From Petaurus breviceps papuanus (lineage: Eukaryota > Chordata > Mammalia > Diprotodontia > Petauridae): a stretch of DNA of 64,000 bases. Location: assembly GCA_028583685.1 (NCBI GenBank), contig JAMXIF010001183.1:14135576-14199575 (forward strand), written 5' to 3'. Positions within the stretch are counted from its first letter, which is position 1. Every line of letters begins with the position of its first letter. The notes beneath the pieces were generated by a model. It saw only the letters and a program-made list of their open reading frames with translations, made no database searches and was not told the origin of the DNA. Shown here in pieces: positions 11,081-21,889 of this stretch. A program made the position numbers and the translations under genes.

Positions 11081-11454
11081 TCTTACTCTAGATTATGGAC
11101 TTCCCCTCTCCACATCTTGCTGGTCAGTAGGAACTGGTACTTTCCAAGGTCTCAGTGACTAGTGGTGCTTTCTGTGGCCTAGCATCTGTTCTTGTTCAGA
11201 GTAGGGGCCGGGTTTTCAGGGAGTTGGTGTTTCCTGCTCATATAAACCTGGGACACTTTTCAGTCTTTGTCTGGGTCCACATCACCTTCTTGCTCTTCTT
11301 CTGAGAGCCCCAGGAATGATTTACTCTCTCTTTCCTTTGCCATTCCTTGCCATTTGGGTTTTAAATTTAATATGAATGCTAGAAAACAAATAAATCAAGG
11401 AAAGGCTCTCAAAAGCAAGATCTTCTTTCTTTTCTTTTCATTTAAATGATGCTG
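11081..11454. other. No gene seen; unique DNA
   Basis: Locally GC-richer than its surroundings (11110-11330). No exon, splice pattern or repeat family recognised. Confidence 0.4.
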
Positions 11455-11678
11455 AAGAGATTTTTAACCTGGGGTCCTTTAAAAAAATCTTTAAATATTA
11501 AATTAATTAAAATTAAATTAAATATTTTAAAATATTTTGAAAACTGTCATTTGGTATAATTAGTTTCCTTTGTAATCTTTTGTATTCTATTTTGTGCATT
11601 TAAAGACATTCAGAGAAGGGTTAGGCTTTACTAGATTGCTAGAGGGATCTATGACATAATAAAGGTTAAGAACACTTT
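11455..11678 (+). mobile_element. hAT-like miniature DNA transposon, copy 2
   Basis: About 224 bp. Left end gatttttaacctggggtcc; right part aaaggttaagaacacttt, giving the terminal inverted repeat of the family. The interior (tttcctttgtaatcttttgt, gacattcagagaaggg) matches copies at 9713 and 54719. No transposase frame. Confidence 0.7.
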
Positions 11679-12268
11679 CTCTATAAAGAACAACAAAGGA
11701 GCATGCAGGTGATATTGGTGTGTGCTTGAGTATATAAAGAACTAAAGTAAAACTTATTTATATTTCGAGGAAAAATTGGGTTAACATAGGCTTGAGTGAA
11801 GGCTCTAGGGTTAAAAGCAGGATAAACTTTCTGGGGAGAATGGGCGGGACTTGGCGTTACTTCTGGCCCATCCTAGGATTGGACGAGGTTTTAAAAATAT
11901 ATGATTCTCAAAAACACACTGCTTTCTTTAGTCTGTTCCTTTAAAATTGCATTTTGTTTCAAAATGCTTCTTTAGGGAATCGTATATCCATTTAAAAAAT
12001 CAAGAGTAGTGGAAAAGTGAAATTCAGTATGCACAAATGCATTTTAAGGTTGCTTTTCTTGGACAATGAGAGGAAGTGTGATGGAATATGTAGAGAGCTG
12101 TCCTTGAACTGGCTTCATGCACTGTTGCTAACACATCCATTTGGACAACACATTTACCTCTCACTACCCTGAGAAACTCTAAGACTATAAGTTGAAGAAA
12201 AGTTGCCTGCTGTGGTAGAGGAATTTTTCTCACCTGGGTCTTCCTTATACTAAGAAATCACTGGTCCT
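11679..12268. other. No gene seen; unique DNA
   Basis: Nothing recognised beyond short meaningless open frames. Confidence 0.45.
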
Positions 12269-12269
12269 G

Positions 12270-12590
12270 GTCTAGTTCCCCTCATTTTTTCCCCCTTTTC
12301 TGTGATGTTGACCATTTTAATTGATGTGAGGTGGTACTTCAGAGTTGTTTTAATTTGCCTTTCTTTAATCAATAGTCATTTAGAGGCTGTTTTTTTCATA
12401 TGATTATAGATAGCTTTGATTTCTTCATCTGAAAACTGCCTGTTCATATTCTTTAACAATATATCAACTGGGGAATGACTTGTATTCTTATAAATTTGAC
12501 TCAGTTTTCTATATATTTGAGAAATGAGGTCTTTATCAGAGACACTGTCTATAAAAATTGTTTCCCAGCTTTATTCATTTCTTTTCTGAG
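12270..12590 (-). mobile_element. L1 LINE 3' fragment
   Basis: Antisense of the end of L1 ORF2/3' UTR: gatgtgaggtggtacttcag, tttaatttgcctttctt, gaaaactgcctgttcatatt, ttgagaaatgaggtctttat, cagagacactgtctataa. The same word order is familiar from eutherian L1. Interior only; no 5' part nearby. Confidence 0.75.
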
Positions 12591-13019
12591 ACTGACTCTA
12601 TTCTGTAAATTGAGGTACTATTAAACAAGCAACATTACTCTTAATATTTTAAAGACAATTTCATTTTGGAGAATTCTGGCTTTAATGGAAAATTTTTACA
12701 TTAATAGCAATGACAATATTTGGAAATATTCTCATCCATAACATTACATGTTCTCATGAAATGGCATCTTTCACCAACATTTTTAGAGAGAGCTTTTAGC
12801 ATAGATTCTAATGTGTTTGCAACCTAGATCTGACCCTTCTCTGTCTCAGTCTATTCAGACCATTTTAAAGCAAGACAAAGCTGACCACATGATAGTTATG
12901 TGCAATTTACCAATCATAGGGATGGTCAGATGTCCTTCATGCCGTTGGAGTTCATCTTGTATTTTATTGTATTGTCTCAATTTTTGTTGGGATTAATCAT
13001 TATTTCATATTTGAGTTTC
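12591..13019. other. No gene seen; unique DNA
   Basis: AT-rich and repeat-free; 12670-12830 lacks simple sequence and might be conserved, which cannot be judged here. Confidence 0.35.
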
Positions 13020-13205
13020 AGACATGGAAATAGGTAGTTATGTTTGTGTGTTAAACTTCAGTGACTGAATGAAGGATGGATTGGAGTAGGGAGAGACTTG
13101 AGACAGGCAGAGTCACCTGTGGGCTGTTGCAATAGTGAATAGGTAAAAAGGACCAGGTGAAGTAAAGAGTGATGGTAGTGTCAGAGGAGAGAAGGGGGCA
13201 TGTTT
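13020..13205 (-). mobile_element. L2 LINE internal 3' fragment
   Basis: Antisense L2: ggattggagtagggagagac, ttgagacaggcagagtcacc, gggctgttgcaatagtgaat, ggtgatgg-type segments and ttgagagatgcaca. Confidence 0.65.
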
Positions 13206-14737
13206 GAGAGATGCACATATCCTAATTTATTTACTTTTTGGCTTTTCACAAGTTACATTCTCTCTCTACTCAGTATCTCTCCAGCTGACCCTGTATTTGT
13301 CTGATCCTTATACTGGGATTGGTCCATTAGGGACCTAAGAATCTCTTTCTCTTCTGGGCACAGAACCAACAAGTCCAAGAATTTTGCCCTGGGGTCAAAG
13401 CCTAATTTGCTATACTAGTTAATGCTCAGAGTTTTGGGGGAAAAACAAAACAAAACAAAAGCCACCTGCAGAAGGAGGCCAAAGAAAAGATTAGAAGTGG
13501 GACACACAACCAAATGACACATTTCACTCTTTGCCTTAGGGTTTTTGTTGATATCACTATGCTGTTTTTACATGTCTACAATATTGGTTTAAAGGTAGAT
13601 TTTGATACTACTTTAGAATTTTTTTCTGTTTTAAAATATGATTAATTTGAATGTTCAATATATCTAAGTATATATTAAACCATAGTTCATATTCATGTCA
13701 AATTCTAGTGTCTATCAGATGTCATATCAATCCCTTGATGTAGAAAAGTAATCAAGACCCTGTTATATGCAGGATATATGTAATAAATCTGGGCTATTAT
13801 GGAATCATTTGGAAACAACATGGTTGATAGAATACCGTACAGATCAGAAATTTAGGCACATATGAACCTAAGTATATACCTATAAAAAGCACATGCCACA
13901 TAAAATGTGAATAAAAAGTTGGGCTACATGGTATAGCCATAGGGGCAAGCAGTGAGCTCCATCAAATAGAATTGCACACGCCCAAAGGAAGCTTTCATAT
14001 CCTCCAGACTAAGAGGAGTACAGTATTTACAATAAAACAATCCAGGTGGTGGAGAGACTATTCCATGGTAATTTTTGTTGATACATCCTGCCTTTTTTGA
14101 GGAGTTTCAGGTGTGTATTCAAAAACAAACAAACAAACAAACTGTAATGTTTACCTGAAGTAGTTTTTTCTCCTCTTATTTTAGTCTTTTTTAACTTCTA
14201 ATATGAATCATGAATTAGAAGAGAATTCCTCACCAGATTATCAAGACTGCCATTTTAAGCCTGGTGGAAATAGCACAGAAACAGCCTTTTAAGGTGTGCT
14301 GGTGCTTTTGCGTCCAGCCCAAACCAGAGATTTTAATGGAATGTAAAACTGAGATGGGTGCAGGTGAGGGTCTGGAGGAGAAGAGAGAAAAAAACTCAAC
14401 TTTTGTAAATCATATGGTCAGGGTAAAAGATCAGTTCGAGCTTGAAAGGAATGAATATATGGGGGATGATTTACATTTTATTCCAGTAGATCATGCCACT
14501 TGCTTTTGGCTTAATTCACATTTAATTTACAAAGCAGGTCCCATTTTCAGTTACCTACCAGAGAGTATATTGATTGTCACATTGGTATAGCTTGTAATCA
14601 TAGACCCTGGGATGGAAAGGGAAAGCAGGGGATGGTTTTATCCTTAAATCAGTCTTAGAATATAGGTTTATGGGGGACAGAGGTGGGAAAGGGTAAGGGA
14701 AACATCATAAATCAGTAGGTATATGTGGAATTGTTGG
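13206..14737. other. No gene seen; unique DNA
   Basis: Largely unassigned. Contains short CAAAA and CAAA runs at 13441-13460 and 14123-14142. The open frame at 14264-14590 has no recognisable domain, signal peptide or codon pattern, so it is not called a gene. Confidence 0.4.
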
Positions 14738-14815
14738 GGAAAGAAATAGCAACCATCCAGTATCTTTGCCAAGAAAACCCCAAAGGGGGTCATGAAGAGA
14801 CACATGACTAAAAGC
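14738..14815 (+). mobile_element. BovB-tailed SINE, 3' end only
   Basis: Sense 3' end: ccagtatctttgccaagaaa, accccaaagggggtcatga, agagacacatgac. Head and core absent. Confidence 0.7.
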
Positions 14816-15049
14816 CCTGAACAGAAAGAACATATGTGGAATTGATGAATTTTGAGTGCTTCCATCTTTAGTTTAGAACTCCTTTCTCTACTATTGGCTT
14901 CCCTATAATGCCTGATGTATTAGGATATTTAGGAAACTAAATGCTCCCTCTTGGCAGGGCAGCAGGGACCCTAAACCCTTGAGATGCTGAACTACTCATG
15001 AGGGCTTTTCTAAAAATAACATTGCCCTTACCAACAACTTATTTACAAC

Positions 15050-15185
15050 AAGTTATATTAATAGTAATAGTTGTAACTTACATATTATAACTAATAGTTC
15101 TATGATGCTCTAAGGTTTACAAAGTGCTTTACCTATATAGCTCATTTGATATTTACAACAACCCTGTGAGGTACCTGTTACAGGC
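15050..15185 (-). mobile_element. Mar-1-type SINE 3' half
   Basis: Antisense tail: tctaaggtttacaaagtgct, ctcatttgatatttacaac, aaccctgtgaggtacc. Confidence 0.7.
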
Positions 15186-15189
15186 TGGA

Positions 15190-15290
15190 CCATGCCATGT
15201 TTCTCTCTCTCTTTCTCTGTCTGTCTGTCTGACTATCTAAATTTCTGTCTCTATCTCTGCTTCTCTGTCTGTTTCTCTCTCCTTCCCTCC
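15190..15290. repeat. CT-rich low-complexity tract
   Basis: Imperfect CTCT/CTGT units. Confidence 0.8.
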
Positions 15291-15588
15291 CTAATATCAG
15301 TGAGTGGGAACCCTAGATTGGTCTTCATTTGTTAATTTTGTGAATAGTGTTAGAATGCCAAAATTGTTACTTACTTCTGAGGAATATAGTAAAAATGCAT
15401 AATAAGCTTTGGTAGTGCTTTGGGATTTCTGGATGACAGATGCTGGATCAGAATAAGAAGGGAAATTTTCCAGATCTACATTTAATTTCAACATTTTCAA
15501 TTGATATTGATAACTGTTTATTGAATTATTGATTATTTTCCGAAGGAAATTAGAGATGTTTGTATAAAGTGCAGAAGCAGGAAGAGGA

Positions 15589-15592
<4 letters not shown>

Positions 15593-15667
<75 letters not shown>
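15593..15667. repeat. (GA)n microsatellite
   Basis: About 75 bases of nearly pure GA. The Leu-Ser repeats of the antisense open frame come from it. Confidence 0.97.
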
Positions 15668-15671
<4 letters not shown>

Positions 15672-16057
15672 TGAGAAGTTAGGAAGGACAGAGGAGAAGA
15701 TAGTAGTAGGGAAAGGAGAGAGAATGAGCAAAAATGATTGATGGAAAAGGACTATGTTGTCAAATGCTTCAGGATTTCAGAGGTCAGAGTTCAGACTCTG
15801 ATGACTGTAGAATACAGGCTATATTCTTAGGAAGGACCCTAAAACAATCACCATAAAAAAAAGGAAAGACTAGCCCACAAACAGATGTGCACACATGTGG
15901 CAGAATTTTTATTGTTGGTACTTTACATTTCAGGCCTTGATTCTTTTCCCTCCCTGCACGTGGGCCCCTGCCTTACCCCACAAAACTCCATTCCAAATGC
16001 TCAGTTCTAAGGTTGAGTGGACACTGATTTTAGATTCTTGTATAGTTTCCATTGTGC

Positions 16058-16060
<3 letters not shown>

Positions 16061-16089
<29 letters not shown>

Positions 16090-16110
16090 CATGTGTACGC
16101 GTGCGTGTGT
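16061..16110. repeat. (GT)n microsatellite
   Basis: Pure GT to 16089, then a degenerate GT/GC tail. Confidence 0.95.
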
Positions 16111-16114
16111 AATT

Positions 16115-16770
16115 AGTTAAACCATCTAACCTCACTTTGCATCACTTAGGAACTGAAATGAATAATACCTGCCTTTCTTAACTGTTACCTGGTTTTATGA
16201 AATAAACACAATGCTTTATGTGTAGCAGGTACTTAACAAATACCTATTTCCGTTGGATCCCTTTGACTAAAGGCACTTGTGTGATTTCCAGGGAATATTA
16301 CTCTTCCTTTTAAAATATCATATTTAACACAAAACAAACAGAGAAAAACCCACCCTGCCACTATCCCCACATGCTGCTAAACAAAATACCAAGGTTTGCC
16401 AGGAGGATTTTGGTTTTGCCGTGACTGCTTCAGCTGCAAAGAACGCTCCTGGGAGGAGTCACTTAAGCCACAATTACTTAATCCCTTTCTTTTGCTTACC
16501 GGGTGCCTTGAAGACATCATTTGTAAACACACAGGATGCCAGATTCTAATCTTGTATATGTGGTTAAAACAATCCTTTCAGACTGAAAGAAAGCAAAGCC
16601 CAGTGACAAATTTTTCAAGACACCTTCCTGATTGCTGCCACGGATGTGAGATTAGCTGCACAATTCTCTGCATGTTGCTTAGCAGGCAGGCAGACAGGGA
16701 GGCTTTACTCCCTATACTGCTATACCGAGACTCTCTGTTGGACTTCTAGATGACAGAGAAATCAACTTTA
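16115..16770. other. Repeat-free block, candidate regulatory element
   Basis: A balanced-composition, repeat-free stretch, clearest at 16300-16720. An open frame of 117 codons crosses it, but the translation shows no domain, transmembrane pattern or family similarity that I recognise, so it is not called coding. Confidence 0.3.
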
Positions 16771-16774
16771 CAAA

Positions 16775-16830
16775 TTAACTTATTGAGTCATAAAATTGCA
16801 GCGTTGGAAAGGACCCTAAGAAGCCTGAAA
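16775..16830 (-). mobile_element. MIR-like SINE fragment
   Basis: gagtcataaaattgcagcgt and tggaaaggaccctaagaagc resemble the antisense SINE tail. Confidence 0.45.
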
Positions 16831-16937
16831 CTAGAAGGGCTCTGGCCAGGGATGGACAAAGCTGACCTTATATTGCTCTGTTGGGAGGGAAAAGATAAGC
16901 CATATGAGGGAAATTCTGACACTGAGACCTGTTCATC

Positions 16938-17193
16938 TTAATAATAATAGCTTGTAGTTATATAGCACTTTAAAGTTGGCAAAGCATTTTACAAATAACA
17001 TTTCATTTTATCCTTACAACAACCCCAGGAGGTAGATGCTTCTTGTTATTACCACTTTATAGATGAAAAAATTGTGAGATGGCAATTTAGTGACTTGTAC
17101 AAGTTCACACAGCAAATAAATGTCTGAGGCTAGATTTGAACTCCTGATTCTACATTCTAAAATTCTATTTATTGTACCACCTAGCTGTCTTAC
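16938..17193 (-). mobile_element. Mar-1-type CORE-SINE, near full length
   Basis: Antisense: tatatagcactttaaagttg, caaagcattttacaaataac, acaacaaccccaggaggtag, ggctagatttgaactcctga, and the head gtaccacctagctgtc. Confidence 0.85.
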
Positions 17194-17940
17194 AGTTAAT
17201 ATAAAGCTCTTTCTTTAATTTGGGCTCAAATACCTGGAGTCTATAGTTACGCTGTTAATACTACCATATGGGGTCAAAATTAACTTCAAATACATAGGTG
17301 AGGGTTCATTTTTTTACATGTGTCTCCAATGGACATATATAGCTTAGACATACAAGCTATATAGTTTATAGCTTGGAGATTGTTAGGTTAAGTTGCATTT
17401 TTCCTGCTTACTTTATTTCACTACATAGAATGGCATGGGCAAATTTAGTCAATGCTATGGGATTTATACTACAGAGAAATCAAAGGCAAAGGTCAGATTT
17501 GTACCTTATACACACAAGAACCTGTAGCAGCTATTCAAAAGACAAACTCTAATGGACTCCTAAACTCCATATGATACCAGATTTTATTGAATGGGAATCC
17601 AGGTTATCAACAGGAAACAAAGCAAAACAAGATAACTTGACAAAAATCTATATATTTTGGTATCAGAAGAAAAATGGCCTGAAAAGTCATTCAGAGAGAT
17701 TTTAAAAGAATCACACAAAATTCTTGAAATTCTTTAAGACTTAGCAAAGTAGGTTTTATCTGGAATCTTTTTTATTTTCTAAGCAAACATAATTTGGAGC
17801 TCACTATATTAAGGGATTGTCTCATGGATTAGAAACGTGGAGAAGAGGATTTTTATTTGTTTGTTTGTTTTTAAACAGAAAAGGTCAGTGAACCAAAGAA
17901 ATGATAGGAAACTCAGGAGTTATCAAACTGAGGACAATCT
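17194..17940. other. No gene seen; unique DNA
   Basis: AT-rich, with a short TTTG run at 17854-17869. Nothing else recognised. Confidence 0.45.
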
Positions 17941-17972
17941 CACATTAATTCTCAATTTGGACTATTTTTTTT

Positions 17973-18212
17973 AAAGGCTGGATCTCCCTATTTCCCCCCA
18001 GGTTCAAAATGCAGCAGCCACTCATGGACTGATCCCACTGCTGTTCATCACAGTGTCTTTGACCTGATCCATTTTGAACCTGGGCCAGTTATTATGTCTG
18101 GGCATCCAGATGACCCCCCAAAGCTTGGAACACTCAAGCTCAAGCTATTTACCAGTCTCAGCTTATCCTGATAGCAAGGACCACTACATGTGCGTCACTA
18201 CATAAGCTAGGA
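17973..18212 (-). pseudogene. RN7SL: 7SL (SRP) RNA pseudogene with internal deletion
   Basis: The signal recognition particle RNA sequence can be followed almost without gaps in antisense. On the plus strand the order is gatctccctat, gatcccactgctgttcatca, tttgacctgatcc, gaacctgggccag, then a jump, then ctcaagctcaagc, cagtctcagctt and ggaccactacatgtgcgtca. The last block is the 5' Alu-domain end. Roughly 70-75 nucleotides of the central S domain are missing, and substitutions are frequent, so it is not functional. A T-run at 17965-17972 is the reversed A-tail. The word cacattaatt occurs at 17941-17950 and 18223-18232, a probable target duplication. This fits LINE-mediated retroposition. Ancestral 7SL pseudogene is much better supported than an independent SINE family. 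Confidence 0.82.
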
Positions 18213-18239
18213 ATTCGAATCCCACATTAATTTATAGAC

Positions 18240-18400
18240 TCCAGAGCCCAAAGAAGCATAAGAGATCCTTTAGTCCAAATATGTCATTTTCAAATGTGCA
18301 AAGGCAGGCCTAGAGATTTACAGACATTAGACTCATGGGTAATGACAGTCAATATTCAAACCTAGCACCTTTGACTCAAGATTCAGTGTTCTTCCCTCTT
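18240..18400 (-). mobile_element. Old MIR-like SINE
   Basis: Degenerate antisense copy: agatcctttagtccaaatat, cattttcaaatgtgcaaagg, ttcaaacctagcacctttga, ctcaagattcagtgttc. Confidence 0.6.
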
Positions 18401-18802
18401 TAGAATATTTTCTCTCTTGCTTCTACTCCTATTGTCCTTCCTAATATGGTTTTAGTAGATCTGATTTATCTGCTTGGGCCCTGTTTTCTCTCCAAAGTGA
18501 CATAAACTGCCATGAAACATAAAAGTCTTTTGAAAATCTAAAGAATGCAGCTCTGGTGAGACAGGTCTCCAGTAATGCTCATGTTGCTAGGTTTCCCTCA
18601 CAACATTTTTAGGCAATTGGAGAGTTTTTGACTGATTAGAAATAAGACAACTCTGCCTTATGTGACCAATATTCCTCAAAGAGAAGCTATAGCTTATTAG
18701 TATTGAATTTGAAGTGGATAAAAATGACACATTTATTAATTGAATTCTATTCACCGAAGTTATCTTCGCCTTGAACTTGAGTAAGAAATAAAAGTATGAC
18801 CA

Positions 18803-18968
18803 GTGTGGTATGTGGAAAGAACACTGTATTTGGAAGCACAGCATCTAGATTCAACTATTTCTCCCTATGATATTCAGCAAATCACTTACCCCTCTTTGCT
18901 TTTTTCTAATATGTACAAAACGAAGGTATAAATGATCTCTAAAACCCCTTTTGATGATAAATCTCAGA
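18803..18968 (+). mobile_element. Old MIR-like SINE
   Basis: Sense copy: gtggaaagaacactgtattt, ggaagcacagcatctagatt, atattcagcaaatcactta, aatgatctctaaaaccc. Confidence 0.6.
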
Positions 18969-19489
18969 TATATGCCTAATACTCATACATACAGGTGCAG
19001 GTGTAGGTTTAAGTGATATGGTTGGGTATCTTTCTCAGAAGATATTAAAGACAAAACTAGAGCAGTTTCACTTTGAAAGCTTGTAAAATATCTTTGAAAG
19101 TTTTCATGAACTTGTCATGAGATTGAAAGAGAGAGAGGGATTTGTAACTGTACCTGACTGGGTAACAGGATCCCCCTCAGGTTTAAGTAGCCTATATCCA
19201 TCTTGAATGACTGCAAGGAGATAACCTCCAGTTATCTGGTTGCTAAGTAACAGGAACATCATAGCTATACAACTAGTATAATTTCTGCCCCAGAACAAAC
19301 TTTTTTTCCCTTTTCTTTTGAGTTTTTTTTTTTGAGTAGGGCACATGTGAATGAAATGCTATTGAATTGTAATATCTCCTGTAGAATGGGAAGTGATGTC
19401 TTTCCTTTTAGATATAACATCACTATCTTTACATGGTATTATTACAGTCAATACGTAAACGTAGAGAGATTCATCCCATAGACATGGTT
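18969..19489. other. No gene seen; unique DNA
   Basis: Nothing recognised. Confidence 0.4.
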
Positions 19490-19745
19490 ATTGTTGTTCA
19501 TTTATTTCAGTCATGTCTCACTCTTTGTGACCCCATTTGGGGTTTTCTTGACAATGATGCTGGAATGTTTTGCCATTTCCTTTTCCAGTTCATTTTATAA
19601 TGAGGAAACGGAGGCAAATAGGGTTAAGTGACTTGCCCAAGGTCACACAGCTAGTAAGTCTCTGAGACCAGCTTTGAACCTAGGAAGATGAGTCTTCCTG
19701 ACTTCAGGACTAGAGCTCTATCCACTTCACCACCTAGCTGTCCTA
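19490..19745 (-). mobile_element. BovB-tailed CORE-SINE, full length
   Basis: Antisense. SINE 3' end at left: ttcagtcatgtctcactctt, tgtgaccccatttggggttt, tttgccatttccttttccag. Core: gaggaaacggaggcaaatag, gtgacttgcccaaggtcaca. tRNA-like head: ctatccacttcaccacctag. The clearest full copy of this family here. Confidence 0.88.
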
Positions 19746-19754
19746 CCTATATAT

Positions 19755-20030
19755 TAAGATAATAGAATTTTAGAGGTGGAAGTGACCTTAAAAAGAGAAC
19801 GTGAGTTACTTGAGGGCAGGGACTCTGCCTAGCACAGTGCTTGGGACATAATAGGTCTTCAATGAATTCTTGTTGACTACTTTTATTGTTCAACTGCCTC
19901 ATTTCAGAAGAGGAAATCAAAACTCAGAAAGAGAAGATTGACCCCAGTTCACACAAGTATTGAGTACTAGGGCCAGACTTAAACATGGCTCCCCTAACTT
20001 AAAACTCAATGTGTTATCCATTGTATTATG
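19755..20030 (-). mobile_element. MIR-like SINE split by an L2 end
   Basis: Antisense SINE parts ttttagaggtggaagtgacc before, and cctcatttcagaagaggaaa, cagttcacacaag and tgtgttatccattgtattat after, an insertion at about 19790-19885. Confidence 0.65.
19790..19885 (+). mobile_element. L2-type 3' end inside a SINE
   Basis: Sense terminal segment: gagttacttgagggcaggga, ctctgcctagcacagtgctt, gggacataataggtcttcaa, tgaattcttgttgac. Confidence 0.7.
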
Positions 20031-20194
20031 TAACTTTATTGAGGCATAGGATGGTTAATTATTTCCTCGGATATTACATGTTTGAAGCCACAAGGAGAAT
20101 CCAAGGTGGCAACTTCTGCTTCCTCTTACCACACCACATTTTCAGTGCTAGAATTAATTCTATTTTCAAGATTGAGTGAGGATTCAGGGTTATT

Positions 20195-20612
20195 ATGACT
20201 TTTTGTTCAAGTCCATTGAGGATTTGCCCAGCCTTTTTCAGGGCTGCTCATCCACCTTTGGTCTCCATCTTTCACCTAACTCTCACCTATGGGTCTAAGA
20301 AGCTGCAGGATGTGTAGCAGCCACACCTTGGTAAAACCTTCTAGGCTGAAGGGCTAAAACAGGTTGAGGGTAACAAACAGGTGACTGAAGACAGCTGAAG
20401 CAGGCTCTATGGAGCATTTAGAGCTTGGTGAGACATAGAGGACTCCATGATCACCCACTGCATTTTGGGCCATCACTCGTGATCCTGAATTTTGTCCTGC
20501 CTTTGGACTTTGATGACTCAGGAAGAGAGAGTGAGTCAGTTCACATGCAAGTCAAGACATTACCCATATGTTATTGGTCCACTTAGAAACATAAGAACAA
20601 CATTAAAGTCAC
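20195..20612 (-). mobile_element. Unnamed marsupial interspersed repeat, copy A
   Basis: A block with tgcccagcctttttcagggc, ctgctcatccacctttggtc, tttggactttgatgactcag, gaagagagagtgag, gtcaagacattacc and ttattggtccacttag. The reverse complement lines up with 53543-53830 over tgacttgca..., gagtcatc..., gatggccca...gcag. I have seen this sequence type in marsupial DNA, but cannot assign its class. Confidence 0.6.
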
Positions 20613-20730
20613 TTATGATAGTGATCCTACACCCATTATTATGAAGAACTGATTTTGTTGGGAATATGATATTGGAGAGTCAACATCAGCTTTATATAGA
20701 ATGCTTTGCAAATGACTACTACCATCCTCC

Positions 20731-20755
20731 TCCTCCTCCTCCTTCTCCTTGTCAT
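20731..20755. repeat. (TCC)n short array
   Basis: cctcctcctcctcctcctt, about eight units. Confidence 0.9.
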
Positions 20756-21889
20756 CATAATCATCATTATTTGGATTAAGATAGACGAGTCAAGTTTTAT
20801 GAGCATTGACTTGGATTTTCTTTAATTTTAAAACTAATCATCGGCAAGAGTAAGAATGTTTGATCATGGTGAACTTGGTCAATTCTTAGGGATAAGGGTG
20901 TTGAGAACTGGCCTATGGTCTGTTTGGAGTCAGAATGTTAAATATCCTAGCATATTTCAGTAAGGTCTGCTGTACCTCAGGCAAAATTTTGAGGACTTGA
21001 ATGAAAGGGTTAGTCAAATTAAGTATTGTTGCCTTGGGTGTTAGACATACTATGTGTTTAAAGTGAAACACATGTGAATAGAATATTGAGAGAAACATCA
21101 GACAGATCCCCAAAAGGAATAAGTGAATGCCCAGGACAAATGGATTTTCTTATGCTGTACTCAATCTTTTCCTTGAAGAACCTATAACCATAACTTGGCA
21201 TTCTGTTGGCTTTACAGGGACTACTTTGAATTTCCTGATGCTTTCTTTTGCTATTTCCTGATGCTTTCTTTTTCTGTTTAATAAGACATTTCTGTGAAGC
21301 TCCAATGAAGCTTGAAGCATCTTGGATGTAGAATGAAAACTTTGTTATGCTTAAAAATCTAATAATGCATTAGGACCTTGCTAATTGGCAGTAATGGAGA
21401 AGTATGTTCCAGATGGTTAAATCTGGTGAATTAACAAGAAAGCAAACACACTAGATAGCACAGTAAGCTACTGCCTTGCAGATGTTTGTTCATTTTGACA
21501 AGTACAGTTAGTTCTTAAGGTACTATCAGAAAATTATTTGTGTGGGATTATGAGCTTCCCCACCTAGATGGAACTACTAGAATTATAGGGCCTAGGTATA
21601 ATGTGCCTGGTGAATTTACCCATTTTAGTAAAATGAAGTCTCAGTTAAACACTTAGCTGAAGCTCTGTTACTTTACCTGCCTAAGTAACCTTAGTAGCGC
21701 AAACTCTTTCTCCCTTAGATTCATGTTATTCAAATATATCAAGCATTCCCCTCTTCCCTGTATCTTTAGTCTCTTATAGTCTTTGCTCCCTCTGGTCCCT
21801 ACCCTGCACTTTAGGGTCCTGTCTAGTTTTCCTGGATCTCTGCTCTGGCAACTCTCCCTTTGGTGCTGTTCCTAGACTTATAAAATGCT
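20756..21889. other. No gene seen; unique DNA
   Basis: Unassigned, containing one 23-bp tandem duplication at 21230-21275. Confidence 0.4.
21230..21275. repeat. 23-bp tandem duplication
   Basis: Two adjacent copies beginning atttcctgatgctttctttt, differing at one position. Confidence 0.9.

Noticed and set aside
14264-14590. 108-codon open frame with a weakly protein-like sequence
   Set aside because: No recognised domain, and length is within chance expectation for a 64-kb window.
15297-15731. 144-codon antisense open frame
   Set aside because: Its core is the (GA)n array; the flanks show no domain.
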